DNA of 64,000 nucleotides from positions 305,964 through 369,963 of the forward strand of contig DERN01000011.1 of assembly GCA_002360925.1 (NCBI GenBank), in the 5' to 3' direction. The position numbers were made by a program, and so were the translations under genes. The notes beneath the pieces were generated by a model. That model was not told where the DNA came from, made no database searches, and saw only the letters and a list, made by a program, of their open reading frames with translations. Shown one piece after another: positions 33,263 to 42,482 of this stretch (position 1 is the first letter of the stretch; each line of letters begins with the position of its first letter). Source of the stretch: Flavobacteriaceae bacterium UBA3339. Its GTDB lineage: Bacteria; Bacteroidota; Bacteroidia; Flavobacteriales; Flavobacteriaceae.

Positions 33263-34723
33263 ATGTTAAAGCAGAATTTACAATTAAAGTTATCTCAGAA
33301 ATTATCTCCTCAGCAAATTCAATTGATGAAGTTGATTCAATTGCCTACTCTGGCTTTTGAACAACGTTTAAAAGAAGAATTGGTTGAAAATCCTGCATTG
33401 GAATCGGGCAAAGAAGAAAACGGTGAACAGGACGAATTCGATTCTCAAGACGAATTCGATGATTTTGATAACGAACGTATTGATGCCGACGAAATTAATA
33501 TTGACGAATATTTAAGCGACGACGAAACGCCCGAATATAAATTACAAGCGAATAATTACAGCGATGACGACGATGATAAATTCACGCCGATTATTGCACA
33601 AATGAGTTTCCATCAAGATTTATCGGCTCAATTAGACACCTTTATGATGTCGGATGAAGACCGAAATATTGCCGACTTCTTAATTGGAAGTATTGATGAT
33701 ATGGGATACTTACGTCGTGAAACGCAAGATTTAGTCGACGATTTGGCTTTTACACAAGCGGTTTATACATCCGAAGAAAAAGTAGATGAAGTTTTAACAC
33801 ATTATATTCATGAGTTAGAACCGGCTGGTGTTGGCGCGCGCGATTTACAAGAATGTTTATTGTTACAGCTAAAAAATAAAACACCAAACGAAAATATTGA
33901 TTTAGCAAAAGACATTATCGAAAATCAGTTCGATGCTTTTTCTAAAAAACATTACGAAAAACTATTGCAAAAATATGGTGTTTCGCAGCAGCAATTAAGA
34001 GCTGCGATTGAAGAAATAGAAAAACTAAATCCGAAACCAGGCGGAAGCTATGCAAACAGTTTCCGAATGGCAGAACATATCATTCCCGATTTTACAGTAA
34101 AAGTAGAAGACGGCGAAATTGAATTGCATTTAAACGGACGTAATGCTCCTGAATTGCACGTTTCTAAAGATTATCAGGAAATGTTGCAAACTTACAAGGA
34201 AAGTAACGACAAATCGAATGCCCAAAAAGATGCCGTTCAATTCATTAAACAAAAACTAGACGGAGCAAAATGGTTTATCGACGCAATAAAACAGCGTCAG
34301 GAAACGTTATTTGTAACCATGAGTGCCATTATCGAATATCAAAGAGAGTATTTCTTAGACGGAGATGAAACCAAAATAAGACCGATGATTTTGAAAGATA
34401 TTGCGGATATGGTTGGTTTAGATATTTCGACTATTTCGCGTGTTGCTAACAGTAAATATGTAGAAACTCCGTACGGAACCAAATTAATCAAAGAGTTCTT
34501 TTCAGAAGCAATGATAAACGATCAAGGTGAAGAAGTTTCGACAATCGAAATCAAAAAGATACTACAACAAGTTGTAGAAGAAGAAGATAAAAGCAAACCT
34601 TATCCCGACGATAAATTAGCCGAAATGCTTAAAGAAAAAGGTTATCCTATCGCTCGAAGAACGGTGGCTAAATATCGCGAACAATTGGATATTCCGGTTG
34701 CGCGAATGCGTAAAAAAATATAA
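33263..34723 (+). CDS. rpoN: RNA polymerase sigma-54 factor
   Basis: Sigma-54 directs RNA polymerase to -24/-12 promoters and needs an AAA+ activator to start transcription. The 486-residue protein has a Gln/Leu-rich region I (QNLQLKLSQKLSPQQIQLMK, about 3-22), an acidic region II (about 48-95), the core-binding region and a C-terminal RpoN box ARRTVAKYRE at 464-473. The helix-turn-helix near LKDIADMVGLDISTISRVAN is also clear. No sigma-54 activator is encoded in the window. The downstream membrane gene overlaps its stop by one base. Confidence 0.97.
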   Translation: MLKQNLQLKLSQKLSPQQIQLMKLIQLPTLAFEQRLKEELVENPALESGKEENGEQDEFDSQDEFDDFDNERIDADEINIDEYLSDDETPEYKLQANNYSDDDDDKFTPIIAQMSFHQDLSAQLDTFMMSDEDRNIADFLIGSIDDMGYLRRETQDLVDDLAFTQAVYTSEEKVDEVLTHYIHELEPAGVGARDLQECLLLQLKNKTPNENIDLAKDIIENQFDAFSKKHYEKLLQKYGVSQQQLRAAIEEIEKLNPKPGGSYANSFRMAEHIIPDFTVKVEDGEIELHLNGRNAPELHVSKDYQEMLQTYKESNDKSNAQKDAVQFIKQKLDGAKWFIDAIKQRQETLFVTMSAIIEYQREYFLDGDETKIRPMILKDIADMVGLDISTISRVANSKYVETPYGTKLIKEFFSEAMINDQGEEVSTIEIKKILQQVVEEEDKSKPYPDDKLAEMLKEKGYPIARRTVAKYREQLDIPVARMRKKI

Positions 34724-35325
34724 TGAAGTATATTGCTCAAATAGCGACACATTTGTTTCATCCTGTATTCATTCCCGCAATGGTTACAGGATGTTATTAT
34801 TTATTTAATGCTTCTTTTTTTCTTCCTTTAGAAGTTTCGGTTGCAACCGGGCAAGCTTTTTTAATGACTTGTTTGCTTCCTATGTGCATCTATCTTTTTC
34901 TAAAATCGACTGGACTTTTACGTTCAAGTATTATGGTTGATAATGTTAAAGAACGAGCTGTTCCTATTTTTTTAAACATTATCATCATTAATATTCTTGT
35001 TTTTAGAGTTTGGGAAAACACATCCAATAACGCTTTAAAAGTCTTTTTTATAGGTTATGCGATTTCGTACAGCATTATGTTTTTTAGCGTATTGTTAAAG
35101 AAAAAATACAGTATTCATACTGCTAGCTTGTGCAGTATTATTCCTTTATTTGTAGATCAAACTAGTACTTATTTAGTTTCTTCCGTAAAACTACTTCCCA
35201 TACTTTTATTGATAATTGGTTTAGTAGCTTCATCCCGATTGTATTTAAGAGCACATACAAACATCGAAATCATAATGGGAGCCATTATTGGCTTCACTCC
35301 ACCTTTTATATTGTTTTTTTTGTAA
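34723..35325 (+). CDS. PAP2-like membrane protein
   Basis: This is an integral membrane protein related to the phosphatidic acid phosphatase (PAP2) family. The 200-residue protein has about six hydrophobic helices. Residual PAP2 motifs can be seen: KERAVP near 67-72 in place of the first motif and SRLYLRAHTNIEIIMGA near 176-192 for the third (SR-x5-H-x3-D/E). The PSGH motif is not evident, so the phosphatase may be inactive or strongly diverged. Its start codon overlaps the rpoN stop (TAATG), and to my memory this pairing is conserved in Flavobacteriaceae. Function with sigma-54 is unknown. Confidence 0.7.
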   Translation: MKYIAQIATHLFHPVFIPAMVTGCYYLFNASFFLPLEVSVATGQAFLMTCLLPMCIYLFLKSTGLLRSSIMVDNVKERAVPIFLNIIIINILVFRVWENTSNNALKVFFIGYAISYSIMFFSVLLKKKYSIHTASLCSIIPLFVDQTSTYLVSSVKLLPILLLIIGLVASSRLYLRAHTNIEIIMGAIIGFTPPFILFFL

Positions 35326-35344
35326 AAATTTGCTAAACTATTTC

Positions 35345-36040
35345 CTACAAAATATAAAACATCAGTCCCACATTAATCATGTTTAGATAGCTTTCGTTAG
35401 GAGTTAATATGTCTTTTTTATAGAGAGGTTTAAATCCATAATAAGCATAAAAATTCCAAGTGTTGAATCCTGCTGAAACATAAACTCCGATATTGGAATT
35501 AGAAACTAAATCGTTATTTTTAAAATTCAGTTTTCCATAATATCCTTCATATTTGGTTGAAGAATGTAGTAAATAGCTATACTTTACACCAGTATAAACT
35601 CGCCAGAATTTATGAGAATGCATTTTAGAATTTCTCCATCTAATTTCTAATGGAATTTCGAAATACGTTAGTTTTTGTACATTTCGAGTTAAGCCGCTTT
35701 CAATAACAAAATCATTAATTTCAGGATTAATCAATCCCATATTGTGGCGAAGATTGTAAAAAGCAAAACCAAATCCGGGAGCAATTGCAACTGTTCTTTG
35801 TTTATTGATTGGAATGTCGCGTAAAAAGCCAAAAGAAGTTCCTGCCGAAATAGATCTTTGTCCAAAACCTTCAGGTTTTTTATTTAAAATACTATGTGTA
35901 ATTCCTATATAAAATTGGTCTTCGCGATAAAAAGGATCGGTAACTTTAATGGTACGTTTTACTTCTGGCAACGTATCGGTTGCCTGACCGTAAAAATTAA
36001 ACGATACCATTAAAAAAGCAATAAATAAAATCCTTTTCAT
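35345..36040 (-). CDS. Outer-membrane beta-barrel protein
   Basis: This secreted beta-barrel protein of 231 residues has a signal peptide ending near NFYGQAT. Strand-rich segments follow (DQFYIGITHSILN, ISAGTSFGFLRDI, FWRVYTGVKYSYLLHS), and the C-terminal strand ends in MINVGLMFYIL, a typical barrel terminus. It follows DUF3078 by 3 bases and belongs to the dxs-DUF3078-OMP operon. No ligand or transport motif can be named. It could be a porin-like channel or a structural envelope protein; the shared operon with an isoprenoid synthesis gene gives no clear hint. Confidence 0.7.
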   Translation of the reverse strand: MKRILFIAFLMVSFNFYGQATDTLPEVKRTIKVTDPFYREDQFYIGITHSILNKKPEGFGQRSISAGTSFGFLRDIPINKQRTVAIAPGFGFAFYNLRHNMGLINPEINDFVIESGLTRNVQKLTYFEIPLEIRWRNSKMHSHKFWRVYTGVKYSYLLHSSTKYEGYYGKLNFKNNDLVSNSNIGVYVSAGFNTWNFYAYYGFKPLYKKDILTPNESYLNMINVGLMFYIL

Positions 36041-36043
36041 ATT

Positions 36044-37294
36044 TTAAAAATTATAAACCAAACCTACACTTAAAAGCTGTTTAAACTGTACGCGCGGACC
36101 TTCAGTAATTTGTACTCCATCAACATCACGCTTGTTTTTAATGTCATCGTCGTAAATTAAATGACCGCCTAAAGTTGCTTTTATAGCGTTGTTTACTTTC
36201 ATTTCAAGAGTCAGCTGCCAATCAACATCAATATTTCCGAAATTATTCAAATAATCGGTATATAAAGTTAAGTTATTTTTTAGAAGTACATTTTTCATTA
36301 ACGTTTTTTTCCATTCACTTGTAAATAAAAAACCTAATTCGTTTCTCGATTTCTTTCCGGCTTTTAATAAATTTCCATTTGCATCAAAAATACCTCCTTC
36401 TAAACCAAACTCTCCTTTATTTGCAAGCGTTTCATCTAAAACTAAAGTCGATTTTAACGTTAACGGAGAAACATATGCTTTAAAATCATTTTTGAAATAT
36501 TCGGAACCAATACCCACAAATAAATAAGCTGGCGCAAAAGCACGCGAAATTGGATTATCTACATCGGGATACGAATAACCGTTCGCCATTTGCGTATTCA
36601 ACGTTAATTTAGCCGAATAATACCAGTTTGATTTTACCGAAGATTTGTAACCAAAAGCCGAATTAAGACTTAAAACGTCATCCGTTTTTCGCAACTCAAC
36701 ATTTTCTTGTTTATTTAATCCGTAACGCACTTTTAATTCATTCAGCCAAACCGTTCTTCCTTTTTCGTATTTGCGACTAAAATCGCCTTTTACGATTCCT
36801 GAAACCGAACTATATCCACCCGCACTCCAATTTGAAAACGTTCCTTGATTTATATCTAATCCCAAACTGTTCGTTTTTTTCCAGAAACTAACTTCGGAAC
36901 GAATCGGCGATAATTCATCATAAGGAATTCGATAATCGGAACGAGGCGTTCGATCAAACATAAATCGGGTTGTTTTTGGAACAATAAAGTACGATAAATC
37001 GTTATTTTTATTTCGGCGCGTTACTTCGAAAGTCGAAACAACAACTTGATGAATTCCGTCGGCATTTGTTTTTGTCATAACCGAATCTTGCAACACAATT
37101 TTAGGTTCAACAGAAATTGGTCGCAAATACAAGGTGTCGTTTAATTTGACAATTGTATCAAAAATCGAAAATTCTTTTTTATAGAATTCGCTAAAATTCT
37201 TGTATTTCTTATGTTTTATTATTGAATCGTTTATTTGCCCAAAGCTTATTGAAGAAATCAACAAAAAAAACGCTATGAATCTAAATTTATACAT
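36044..37294 (-). CDS. DUF3078 outer-membrane protein
   Basis: This is a member of the DUF3078 family, secreted beta-rich proteins of Bacteroidota. The 416-residue precursor has a signal peptide ending near SSISFGQ. The typical segment SLGLDINQGTFSNWSAGGYS is near 143-162 (the FSNWSAGG core marks the family). Many amphipathic strands follow up to LLSVGLVYNF at the C-terminus, a barrel-like end. Its start overlaps the dxs stop by 8 bases, so translation is probably coupled. The pairing with dxs is puzzling functionally; a link with lipid carrier or envelope synthesis is an inference. Confidence 0.85.
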   Translation of the reverse strand: MYKFRFIAFFLLISSISFGQINDSIIKHKKYKNFSEFYKKEFSIFDTIVKLNDTLYLRPISVEPKIVLQDSVMTKTNADGIHQVVVSTFEVTRRNKNNDLSYFIVPKTTRFMFDRTPRSDYRIPYDELSPIRSEVSFWKKTNSLGLDINQGTFSNWSAGGYSSVSGIVKGDFSRKYEKGRTVWLNELKVRYGLNKQENVELRKTDDVLSLNSAFGYKSSVKSNWYYSAKLTLNTQMANGYSYPDVDNPISRAFAPAYLFVGIGSEYFKNDFKAYVSPLTLKSTLVLDETLANKGEFGLEGGIFDANGNLLKAGKKSRNELGFLFTSEWKKTLMKNVLLKNNLTLYTDYLNNFGNIDVDWQLTLEMKVNNAIKATLGGHLIYDDDIKNKRDVDGVQITEGPRVQFKQLLSVGLVYNF

Positions 37295-39053
37295 TACTTA
37301 AATTTTTAAATAAGTTTTGTAATGATTTTATGTCTAATCCGCATTCTTCCATTTGTTCGGAAACGGTTGCGTGTTCGATAAAATGATCGGGAACTCCCAA
37401 ATTTATCACTTGTTTGTTTGAATTATTTGCAGAAATTATTTGCGCTATTTTACTTCCAAATCCGCCATTTACAACACCTTCTTCAATCGTGATAATTGTT
37501 TCGAAATCTTTCGCAATTTTCAAAATCTCATCTTGATTCAACGGTTTTATTTTAAGGAAATGATAAACAGCAACTAAATTCTCGTCGAATTCTAAAGCTG
37601 AAAGTACGTTTTCTAAAATAACCCCCGTTGTAAAAACAGCAATTTTTGTTCCTTTTTTAATTAACTCGATCTTTTCAAAATCGATTTCTTTAAACGGAAC
37701 TTTCCAATTTTCGACAGAAGCCAATCCTCGTGGATAACGAATCGCTGTCGGATTTTGATTCTTTTTTTGCAATGTAAATAAAGCTTGTCTCAACTCAATT
37801 GCATCTTTAGGAGATAAAATCTGCATATTCGGAATTGCATTTAAATATGCAATATCGAAAACACCTTGATGCGTTGCTCCGTCTTCTCCAACCAAACCAG
37901 CACGATCAATACAAAACACAACGGGAATATTTTGTAAAGCTACATCATGAATCAATTGATCGTAAGCACGTTGCAAAAAGGTTGAATAAATTGTACAGAA
38001 AACAGTAAATCCTTTTAGAGCGATTCCGGCAGCGAGTGTAACGGCGTGTTGTTCAGCAATTCCTACATCAATAGCACGATCTGGAAATACATCCATCATA
38101 TATTTAAGAGAACTTCCCGTTGGCATTGCCGGCGTAATCGCAAATATATTTGGATTATTTTGAGCTAATTCTAAAAGAGTTAATCCAAAAACATCTTGAT
38201 ACTTCGTTAATTTTTGTTCCGAATTTCGAACTAATTCTCCGGTAACTTTATCGAATTTTCCAGGTGCATGATAAACCACCTGATTTTCTTCGGCTTGTTT
38301 TAATCCTTTTCCCTTTGTTGTAATAACATGCAAAAACCGAGGTCCTTTTTTAGCTTTTAAACGTTGTAATTCGTGAATTAAATCCGAAATGTTATGTCCG
38401 TCAATAGGTCCAACATATTGAAAATTTAATGATTTAATCATATTGTTTACCTTCGGATTTTTCCCTTCTTTTACTTGTGTAAGATAGCTTTTTAAAGCGC
38501 CAACACTTGGATCAATTCCAATGGCATTATCGTTTAAAACTACCAATAAATTCGCATCAGAAGCTCCTGCGTGATTTAAAGCTTCAAAAGCCATTCCTGA
38601 CGCAATAGACGCATCTCCAATAATTGCAACATGTTGAATTTCGTCACTTCCTAGAAGTTTACTTCCAATCGCCATTCCCAATGCAGCCGAAATAGAAGTA
38701 GAAGAATGCCCTACGCCAAATGCATCATATTCGCTTTCGGTCATTTTAGGAAAACCACTAATTCCGTCTTTTTTTCTATTTGTTGCAAAACTATCTTTTC
38801 GACCTGTTAAAATCTTATGAACATACGCTTGATGCCCCACATCCCAAACCAATTTATCAATCGGCGTATTGAATACATAATGCAACGCAATAGTTAATTC
38901 TACCACACCTAAACTGGCACCTAGATGCCCGCCGTTCACAGAAACAACATCAACAATAAAATCACGAATTTCAGAAGCCAACTGCTCTAATTCGACGATT
39001 GATCTTGATCTTAAATCTGCTGGAAATTGAACTGTATGTAAAAGGTTTGGCAT
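37287..39053 (-). CDS. dxs: 1-deoxy-D-xylulose-5-phosphate synthase
   Basis: DXS condenses pyruvate and glyceraldehyde 3-phosphate, using thiamine diphosphate, as the first step of the MEP isoprenoid pathway. The 588-residue protein has the His-containing GHLGASLGVVELTIALHYVF near 42-61. The ThDP/Mg motif GDASIASGMAFEALNHAG runs to LNDN near 147-176, and VGIAEQHAVTLAAGIALKG near 328-346 contains the Glu that activates ThDP. It begins an operon with DUF3078 and an OMP gene. The promoter box TAAATTTG is at 39073-39080, back-to-back with that of tadA. Confidence 0.97.
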   Translation of the reverse strand: MPNLLHTVQFPADLRSRSIVELEQLASEIRDFIVDVVSVNGGHLGASLGVVELTIALHYVFNTPIDKLVWDVGHQAYVHKILTGRKDSFATNRKKDGISGFPKMTESEYDAFGVGHSSTSISAALGMAIGSKLLGSDEIQHVAIIGDASIASGMAFEALNHAGASDANLLVVLNDNAIGIDPSVGALKSYLTQVKEGKNPKVNNMIKSLNFQYVGPIDGHNISDLIHELQRLKAKKGPRFLHVITTKGKGLKQAEENQVVYHAPGKFDKVTGELVRNSEQKLTKYQDVFGLTLLELAQNNPNIFAITPAMPTGSSLKYMMDVFPDRAIDVGIAEQHAVTLAAGIALKGFTVFCTIYSTFLQRAYDQLIHDVALQNIPVVFCIDRAGLVGEDGATHQGVFDIAYLNAIPNMQILSPKDAIELRQALFTLQKKNQNPTAIRYPRGLASVENWKVPFKEIDFEKIELIKKGTKIAVFTTGVILENVLSALEFDENLVAVYHFLKIKPLNQDEILKIAKDFETIITIEEGVVNGGFGSKIAQIISANNSNKQVINLGVPDHFIEHATVSEQMEECGLDIKSLQNLFKNLSNV

Positions 39054-39072
39054 TCGCTTTTAAATTATAAGG

Positions 39073-39080
39073 CAAATTTA
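39073..39080 (-). promoter_or_regulatory. Promoter -7 box for the dxs operon
   Basis: The minus strand reads TAAATTTG, matching TAnnTTTG, 19 bases before the dxs start and only 11 bases from the opposing tadA box. Confidence 0.5.
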
Positions 39081-39091
39081 CAATAATATCT

Positions 39092-39099
39092 TATTTTTG
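39092..39099 (+). promoter_or_regulatory. Promoter -7 box for tadA
   Basis: TATTTTTG matches TAnnTTTG, 22 bases before the tadA ATG. It faces the dxs box, so the two polymerases would compete for the same DNA. Confidence 0.5.
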
Positions 39100-39121
39100 A
39101 CGAATAATTTAATGTTTCGGG

Positions 39122-39556
39122 ATGATATTAGATGATTCTTACTATATGCGAATTGCTTTAAGTGAAGCTAAAACTGCTTTAGAAAAAAACGAAATTCCTA
39201 TTGGGGCTGTGATTGTCGCGAACGAGAGAATTATAGCAAAAACGCACAACTTAACCGAACATTTAAACGATGTTACCGCACATGCCGAAATGCAAGCGAT
39301 TACAGCCGCTGCAAATGCGATTGGTGGGAAATATTTAAAAAACTGTACCTTATACGTAACTGTTGAGCCTTGTCAAATGTGCGCCGGTGCTTTGTATTGG
39401 AGTCAGATTTCGAAAATTGTTTTCGGAGCGAGTGATAATAAACGTGGCTACACAAATATGGGTGGACAATTACATCCAAAAACCGAAATTATTTCAGGTG
39501 TGTTAGAAGAAGAATGCACTGAGTTGATGAAGGCTTTTTTTAATTCTAAAAGATAA
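39122..39556 (+). CDS. tadA: tRNA-specific adenosine deaminase TadA-like protein
   Basis: TadA deaminates the wobble adenosine of tRNA-Arg(ACG) to inosine, allowing decoding of CGN codons. The 144-residue cytidine deaminase-fold protein has the zinc-binding and catalytic motif HAEMQAI (His-Ala-Glu) near 58-64 and the second zinc motif PCQMCAGALYW near 88-98. Length, single-domain form and the ending segment EECTELMKAFFNSKR match TadA. Other deaminases of nucleosides share these motifs, so tRNA specificity is taken from the family. It ends at a strong terminator. Confidence 0.88.
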   Translation: MILDDSYYMRIALSEAKTALEKNEIPIGAVIVANERIIAKTHNLTEHLNDVTAHAEMQAITAAANAIGGKYLKNCTLYVTVEPCQMCAGALYWSQISKIVFGASDNKRGYTNMGGQLHPKTEIISGVLEEECTELMKAFFNSKR

Positions 39557-39576
39557 TTTTTCAAGCAACTATAAAT

Positions 39577-39608
39577 AAAAAGTCGAAAGGAAATTCCTTT
39601 CGACTTTT
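39577..39608. terminator. Terminator after tadA, shared with the M4 protease gene
   Basis: AAAAGTCGAAAGGAA pairs with TTCCTTTCGACTTTT around a 2-base centre between convergent genes ending at 39556 and 39626. Confidence 0.9.
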
Positions 39609-39625
39609 ATGTTTTTTATGTGTGT

Positions 39626-41626
39626 CTATTTAATCATCAACTTATGAGTATACTCTCCTGAAGCCGATTTGAATTTCAATAAATAGATTCCTTTTGAATA
39701 AGATGATACATTTAACATAGTTTTGTTCATCATATTTACTGAGTTCATTACTTTTTTTCCTTGCATATCAAACATTTCAACAAAAACTTCTTCGTCTAAA
39801 TTAGATTCAATAGTTACTTCATTTCCTGCAACCGGATTAGGATATACTGTTAAGTTGGTTTTCATTTCAATATTTTGATTAGAAGCTGGAGCAGTTCCTA
39901 TTCCAACCGCATACCACGCATTTACTACTTGGTTCCACTCGTTAGAATTAACTCCATACAACGAAGCAGCTGCTTGTTTTGTGGCATTAAACGCGTCTTG
40001 ATAAGTTGCTGTTGGGGTTAACCCTGTTATTAAAGCCTTATAAGCAATCTTTTCAGCCTTTTGAATAGAAATTCCATAAACATAATATTTATTACCAATA
40101 TCGTTTGTACCAACGCCTCCTTCACTTAGCAAATAGAACCAGAAATTACCAACACCGCTATTTGTATGAACCCCACCATTATCATTCCACATACTAGGAG
40201 AGGAAGTATCTTCCCAATAAGTTCCTTTATAAGTATCAGGCTGTTGAGGCGCACCCGCTGAGACTGGTGCACTATTAGGGTTACTCATATTTCGCATATA
40301 ATTTGGAGAAACAAAGTTTTTAAAAACACCTTCTCCCATTGTCCAATTTGGATTATCATTTACATAAAATTCAATAGCAACACCAAATATATCTGCAAAT
40401 GATTCATTTAATGCTCCAGATTCTCCTATATAATCTAATCCTCCATTACCATTTCTACCAACTACTAAGTGCGAAAATTCATGTCCTGCAATATCTAAGC
40501 TAACAAGTGGATTCATAGAAGCTCCTCCTTTTCCATAAAATAAACCTGTTAGGCGATCTGTTCCAATAAAATCATCTACAGCCCCTGCATTTTCATCATC
40601 TCCCATAAAATCTCCTGCGTTATAATAATTATTTATTGCATGTCCGTTTCCATCAAAACCAGTTCTATTATGTCGGTTTTTATAATAATCATGAGTTTCT
40701 TTTATTGCCCAATGAACTTCAACAGCAGGTCTCATACTTACAGAGGTGAAATTAGCGGTTGTATTGGTGTATTCTTTATATCCTAAAACGATACCTTCAT
40801 TGTTTAAGTCGGCATTATCATCTAATTGAAATCCATTAAAAGTTCGGATATTTCTCGTATTATCTCGTAATCTATAACTTCCGCTATACGAATCCACTGT
40901 GATACTTTTGTCTCCACGATAATAGGTTGTACTTGTACTTGGTGTGTCTGCGTTGTAAAATTTGTTATATTGTAATATTATTTCACCTGTTTGTACATCA
41001 ATAATATAATCAATACTCTTTAATGGATTAGCAATTGTTAAATTGACTTTACTAACAAATCTAAGCTCTAAATTAGATTCTTGCTTTTCTTGTTTTAAAA
41101 TATATGTCTCTACATTTCCTATTTTGACTTTTTTTGTTGCATTAAAGTTGCTATAAGCAATACTTTTAATCTTTTCTTCATTTAAAACATTATCAGTTGA
41201 TAAATCTTTAATTTGGACTAATTGTCCATTTATATACTGAATACGTTCTGCCTTCGCATGTAGGAATACTACATCTCCATTAACTTTAATATCTTTATAA
41301 AAATGTTGATAACTATAATGTGTAAAGTTTGTTTCAGAATCATTTACTTTATTTATTAATTCAAAATGATGATTCTGATCTAATTCAAAATAACTATTTA
41401 ATTGTTGAGTAAATTCAGTAACAGAAATATTTGAATTACTTACATCAACCCCGAATGTTCCTAAAGCATTTTGAAATTGAGGTCTAGGTAATCTTTCTGT
41501 CTTAGACATTTCTATTCCCTCTAGGTTATTTGTTGCGTTTAATGTATTGGGTATTGATAGAAATAGAAATAAACTTAAAGTAAAACCTTTTGAAATTTTT
41601 TGTAAATAGGAAAATTGTTTTCTCAT
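39626..41626 (-). CDS. Secreted M4 (thermolysin-like) metallopeptidase with T9SS sorting domain
   Basis: This is a zinc endopeptidase exported by the type IX secretion system. From the ATG at 41626 it has 666 residues, as the extra 11 upstream codons are Lys/Arg-rich and not part of a signal. After the signal peptide (about 12-31) comes an FTP/PepSY-type propeptide (about 50-225). The M4 domain has HEFSH at 382-386, third zinc ligand Glu408 in GALNESFADIFG and catalytic His487 in NDNGGVHTNSG. The last 75 residues form a type A sorting domain (TVYPNPVAG, YLLKFKSASGEYTHKLMIK). It implies a T9SS in the organism. Confidence 0.95.
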   Translation of the reverse strand: MRKQFSYLQKISKGFTLSLFLFLSIPNTLNATNNLEGIEMSKTERLPRPQFQNALGTFGVDVSNSNISVTEFTQQLNSYFELDQNHHFELINKVNDSETNFTHYSYQHFYKDIKVNGDVVFLHAKAERIQYINGQLVQIKDLSTDNVLNEEKIKSIAYSNFNATKKVKIGNVETYILKQEKQESNLELRFVSKVNLTIANPLKSIDYIIDVQTGEIILQYNKFYNADTPSTSTTYYRGDKSITVDSYSGSYRLRDNTRNIRTFNGFQLDDNADLNNEGIVLGYKEYTNTTANFTSVSMRPAVEVHWAIKETHDYYKNRHNRTGFDGNGHAINNYYNAGDFMGDDENAGAVDDFIGTDRLTGLFYGKGGASMNPLVSLDIAGHEFSHLVVGRNGNGGLDYIGESGALNESFADIFGVAIEFYVNDNPNWTMGEGVFKNFVSPNYMRNMSNPNSAPVSAGAPQQPDTYKGTYWEDTSSPSMWNDNGGVHTNSGVGNFWFYLLSEGGVGTNDIGNKYYVYGISIQKAEKIAYKALITGLTPTATYQDAFNATKQAAASLYGVNSNEWNQVVNAWYAVGIGTAPASNQNIEMKTNLTVYPNPVAGNEVTIESNLDEEVFVEMFDMQGKKVMNSVNMMNKTMLNVSSYSKGIYLLKFKSASGEYTHKLMIK

Positions 41627-41690
41627 AATTGTTTTCTTTTTAATGCGTCGAATATACAACTATTTAAATGGAATACAATTATATACAAAG

Positions 41691-41724
41691 AAAAAACCAG
41701 ACATTTTCAAATCTCTGGTTTTTT
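41691..41724 (-). terminator. Terminator of the beta-barrel gene at 41731
   Basis: AAAAAACCAGA pairs with TCTGGTTTTTT around a 12-base loop, 7 bases beyond the stop codon of the minus-strand gene. Confidence 0.82.
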
Positions 41725-41730
41725 ATATTC

Positions 41731-42321
41731 TTAAAATTTATAACCTAATGACAATTGCATTACGCGGTTTTTCCAATCAACATCTGGATGATCTACAACA
41801 TTTGTTAATCCGGCGTTATAACGTGCAGAAAGCATTAAATGTAATGGTAAATTAATACTTAAACCCACATTTACCGAAAAATCAAAATCATTAAACTTTG
41901 CGCTATCCGGATCTAAATCAGCAAACTTCATGTTTTTTTCTGTTAAAAAACCGGCTTGCGGACCGGCTTCAATTGCGATTCCGTTTGTTAGGTAATATTT
42001 AAACATTAAAGGAACATTTACATATTTTAAATTAAAATCATGCTCTACCGTTCCGTTATTAACTGTAGTATTCCATTTTCCTCCTTCGGAAGAATAATAA
42101 ACCTCGGGCTGAATTGCAAATTTGTTAAAACGAATTTCAGCAAAAGCTCCTACATGATATCCGCTTTTAGAATTATTATCATGGAACTCTCTAAAGTTTT
42201 TTCCTTTTAATTCTGCATGATTGTAACCTACTTTAGGTCCAAAAGTAAATTCTTGTGAACTTGCTTTTCCTGCAAATAAGATCACACAAAAAGGAACCAT
42301 TATTTTAATTAATTTCTTCAT
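41731..42321 (-). CDS. Outer-membrane beta-barrel protein (PorT-like family)
   Basis: This small outer-membrane protein of 196 residues has a signal peptide ending near GKASSQ and an eight-strand barrel outline. It begins FTFGPKVGYNHAELKGKNF and contains GYHVGAFAEIRFNKFAIQPE, the typical outer-membrane beta-barrel domain pattern, as well as VNVPLMFKYYLTNGIAIEAG. The last strand ends RVMQLSLGYKF with a terminal Phe, as expected for recognition by the BAM complex. It stands as a single gene between terminators. Family members are structural or binding proteins with unclear ligands. Confidence 0.85.
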   Translation of the reverse strand: MKKLIKIMVPFCVILFAGKASSQEFTFGPKVGYNHAELKGKNFREFHDNNSKSGYHVGAFAEIRFNKFAIQPEVYYSSEGGKWNTTVNNGTVEHDFNLKYVNVPLMFKYYLTNGIAIEAGPQAGFLTEKNMKFADLDPDSAKFNDFDFSVNVGLSINLPLHLMLSARYNAGLTNVVDHPDVDWKNRVMQLSLGYKF

Positions 42322-42446
42322 GATTTTCGATTTTTATAATGATGCATCAAATTTTAATCCAAAGATGCTAAGTACCGCAAATCCTGAAAAAAAACCTAAT
42401 TAAAAAATGATTAAATGTGCGCATTTTCTACAGAATGTATAAAAAC

Positions 42447-42482
42447 AAAAAAGCCGAATCTTTAAAGATTCGGCTTTTTTTA
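42447..42482 (-). terminator. Terminator of rng
   Basis: AAAAAGCCGAATCTTT pairs with AAAGATTCGGCTTTTTT as a near-perfect stem; its T run overlaps the rng stop codon (42480-42482). Confidence 0.9.
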
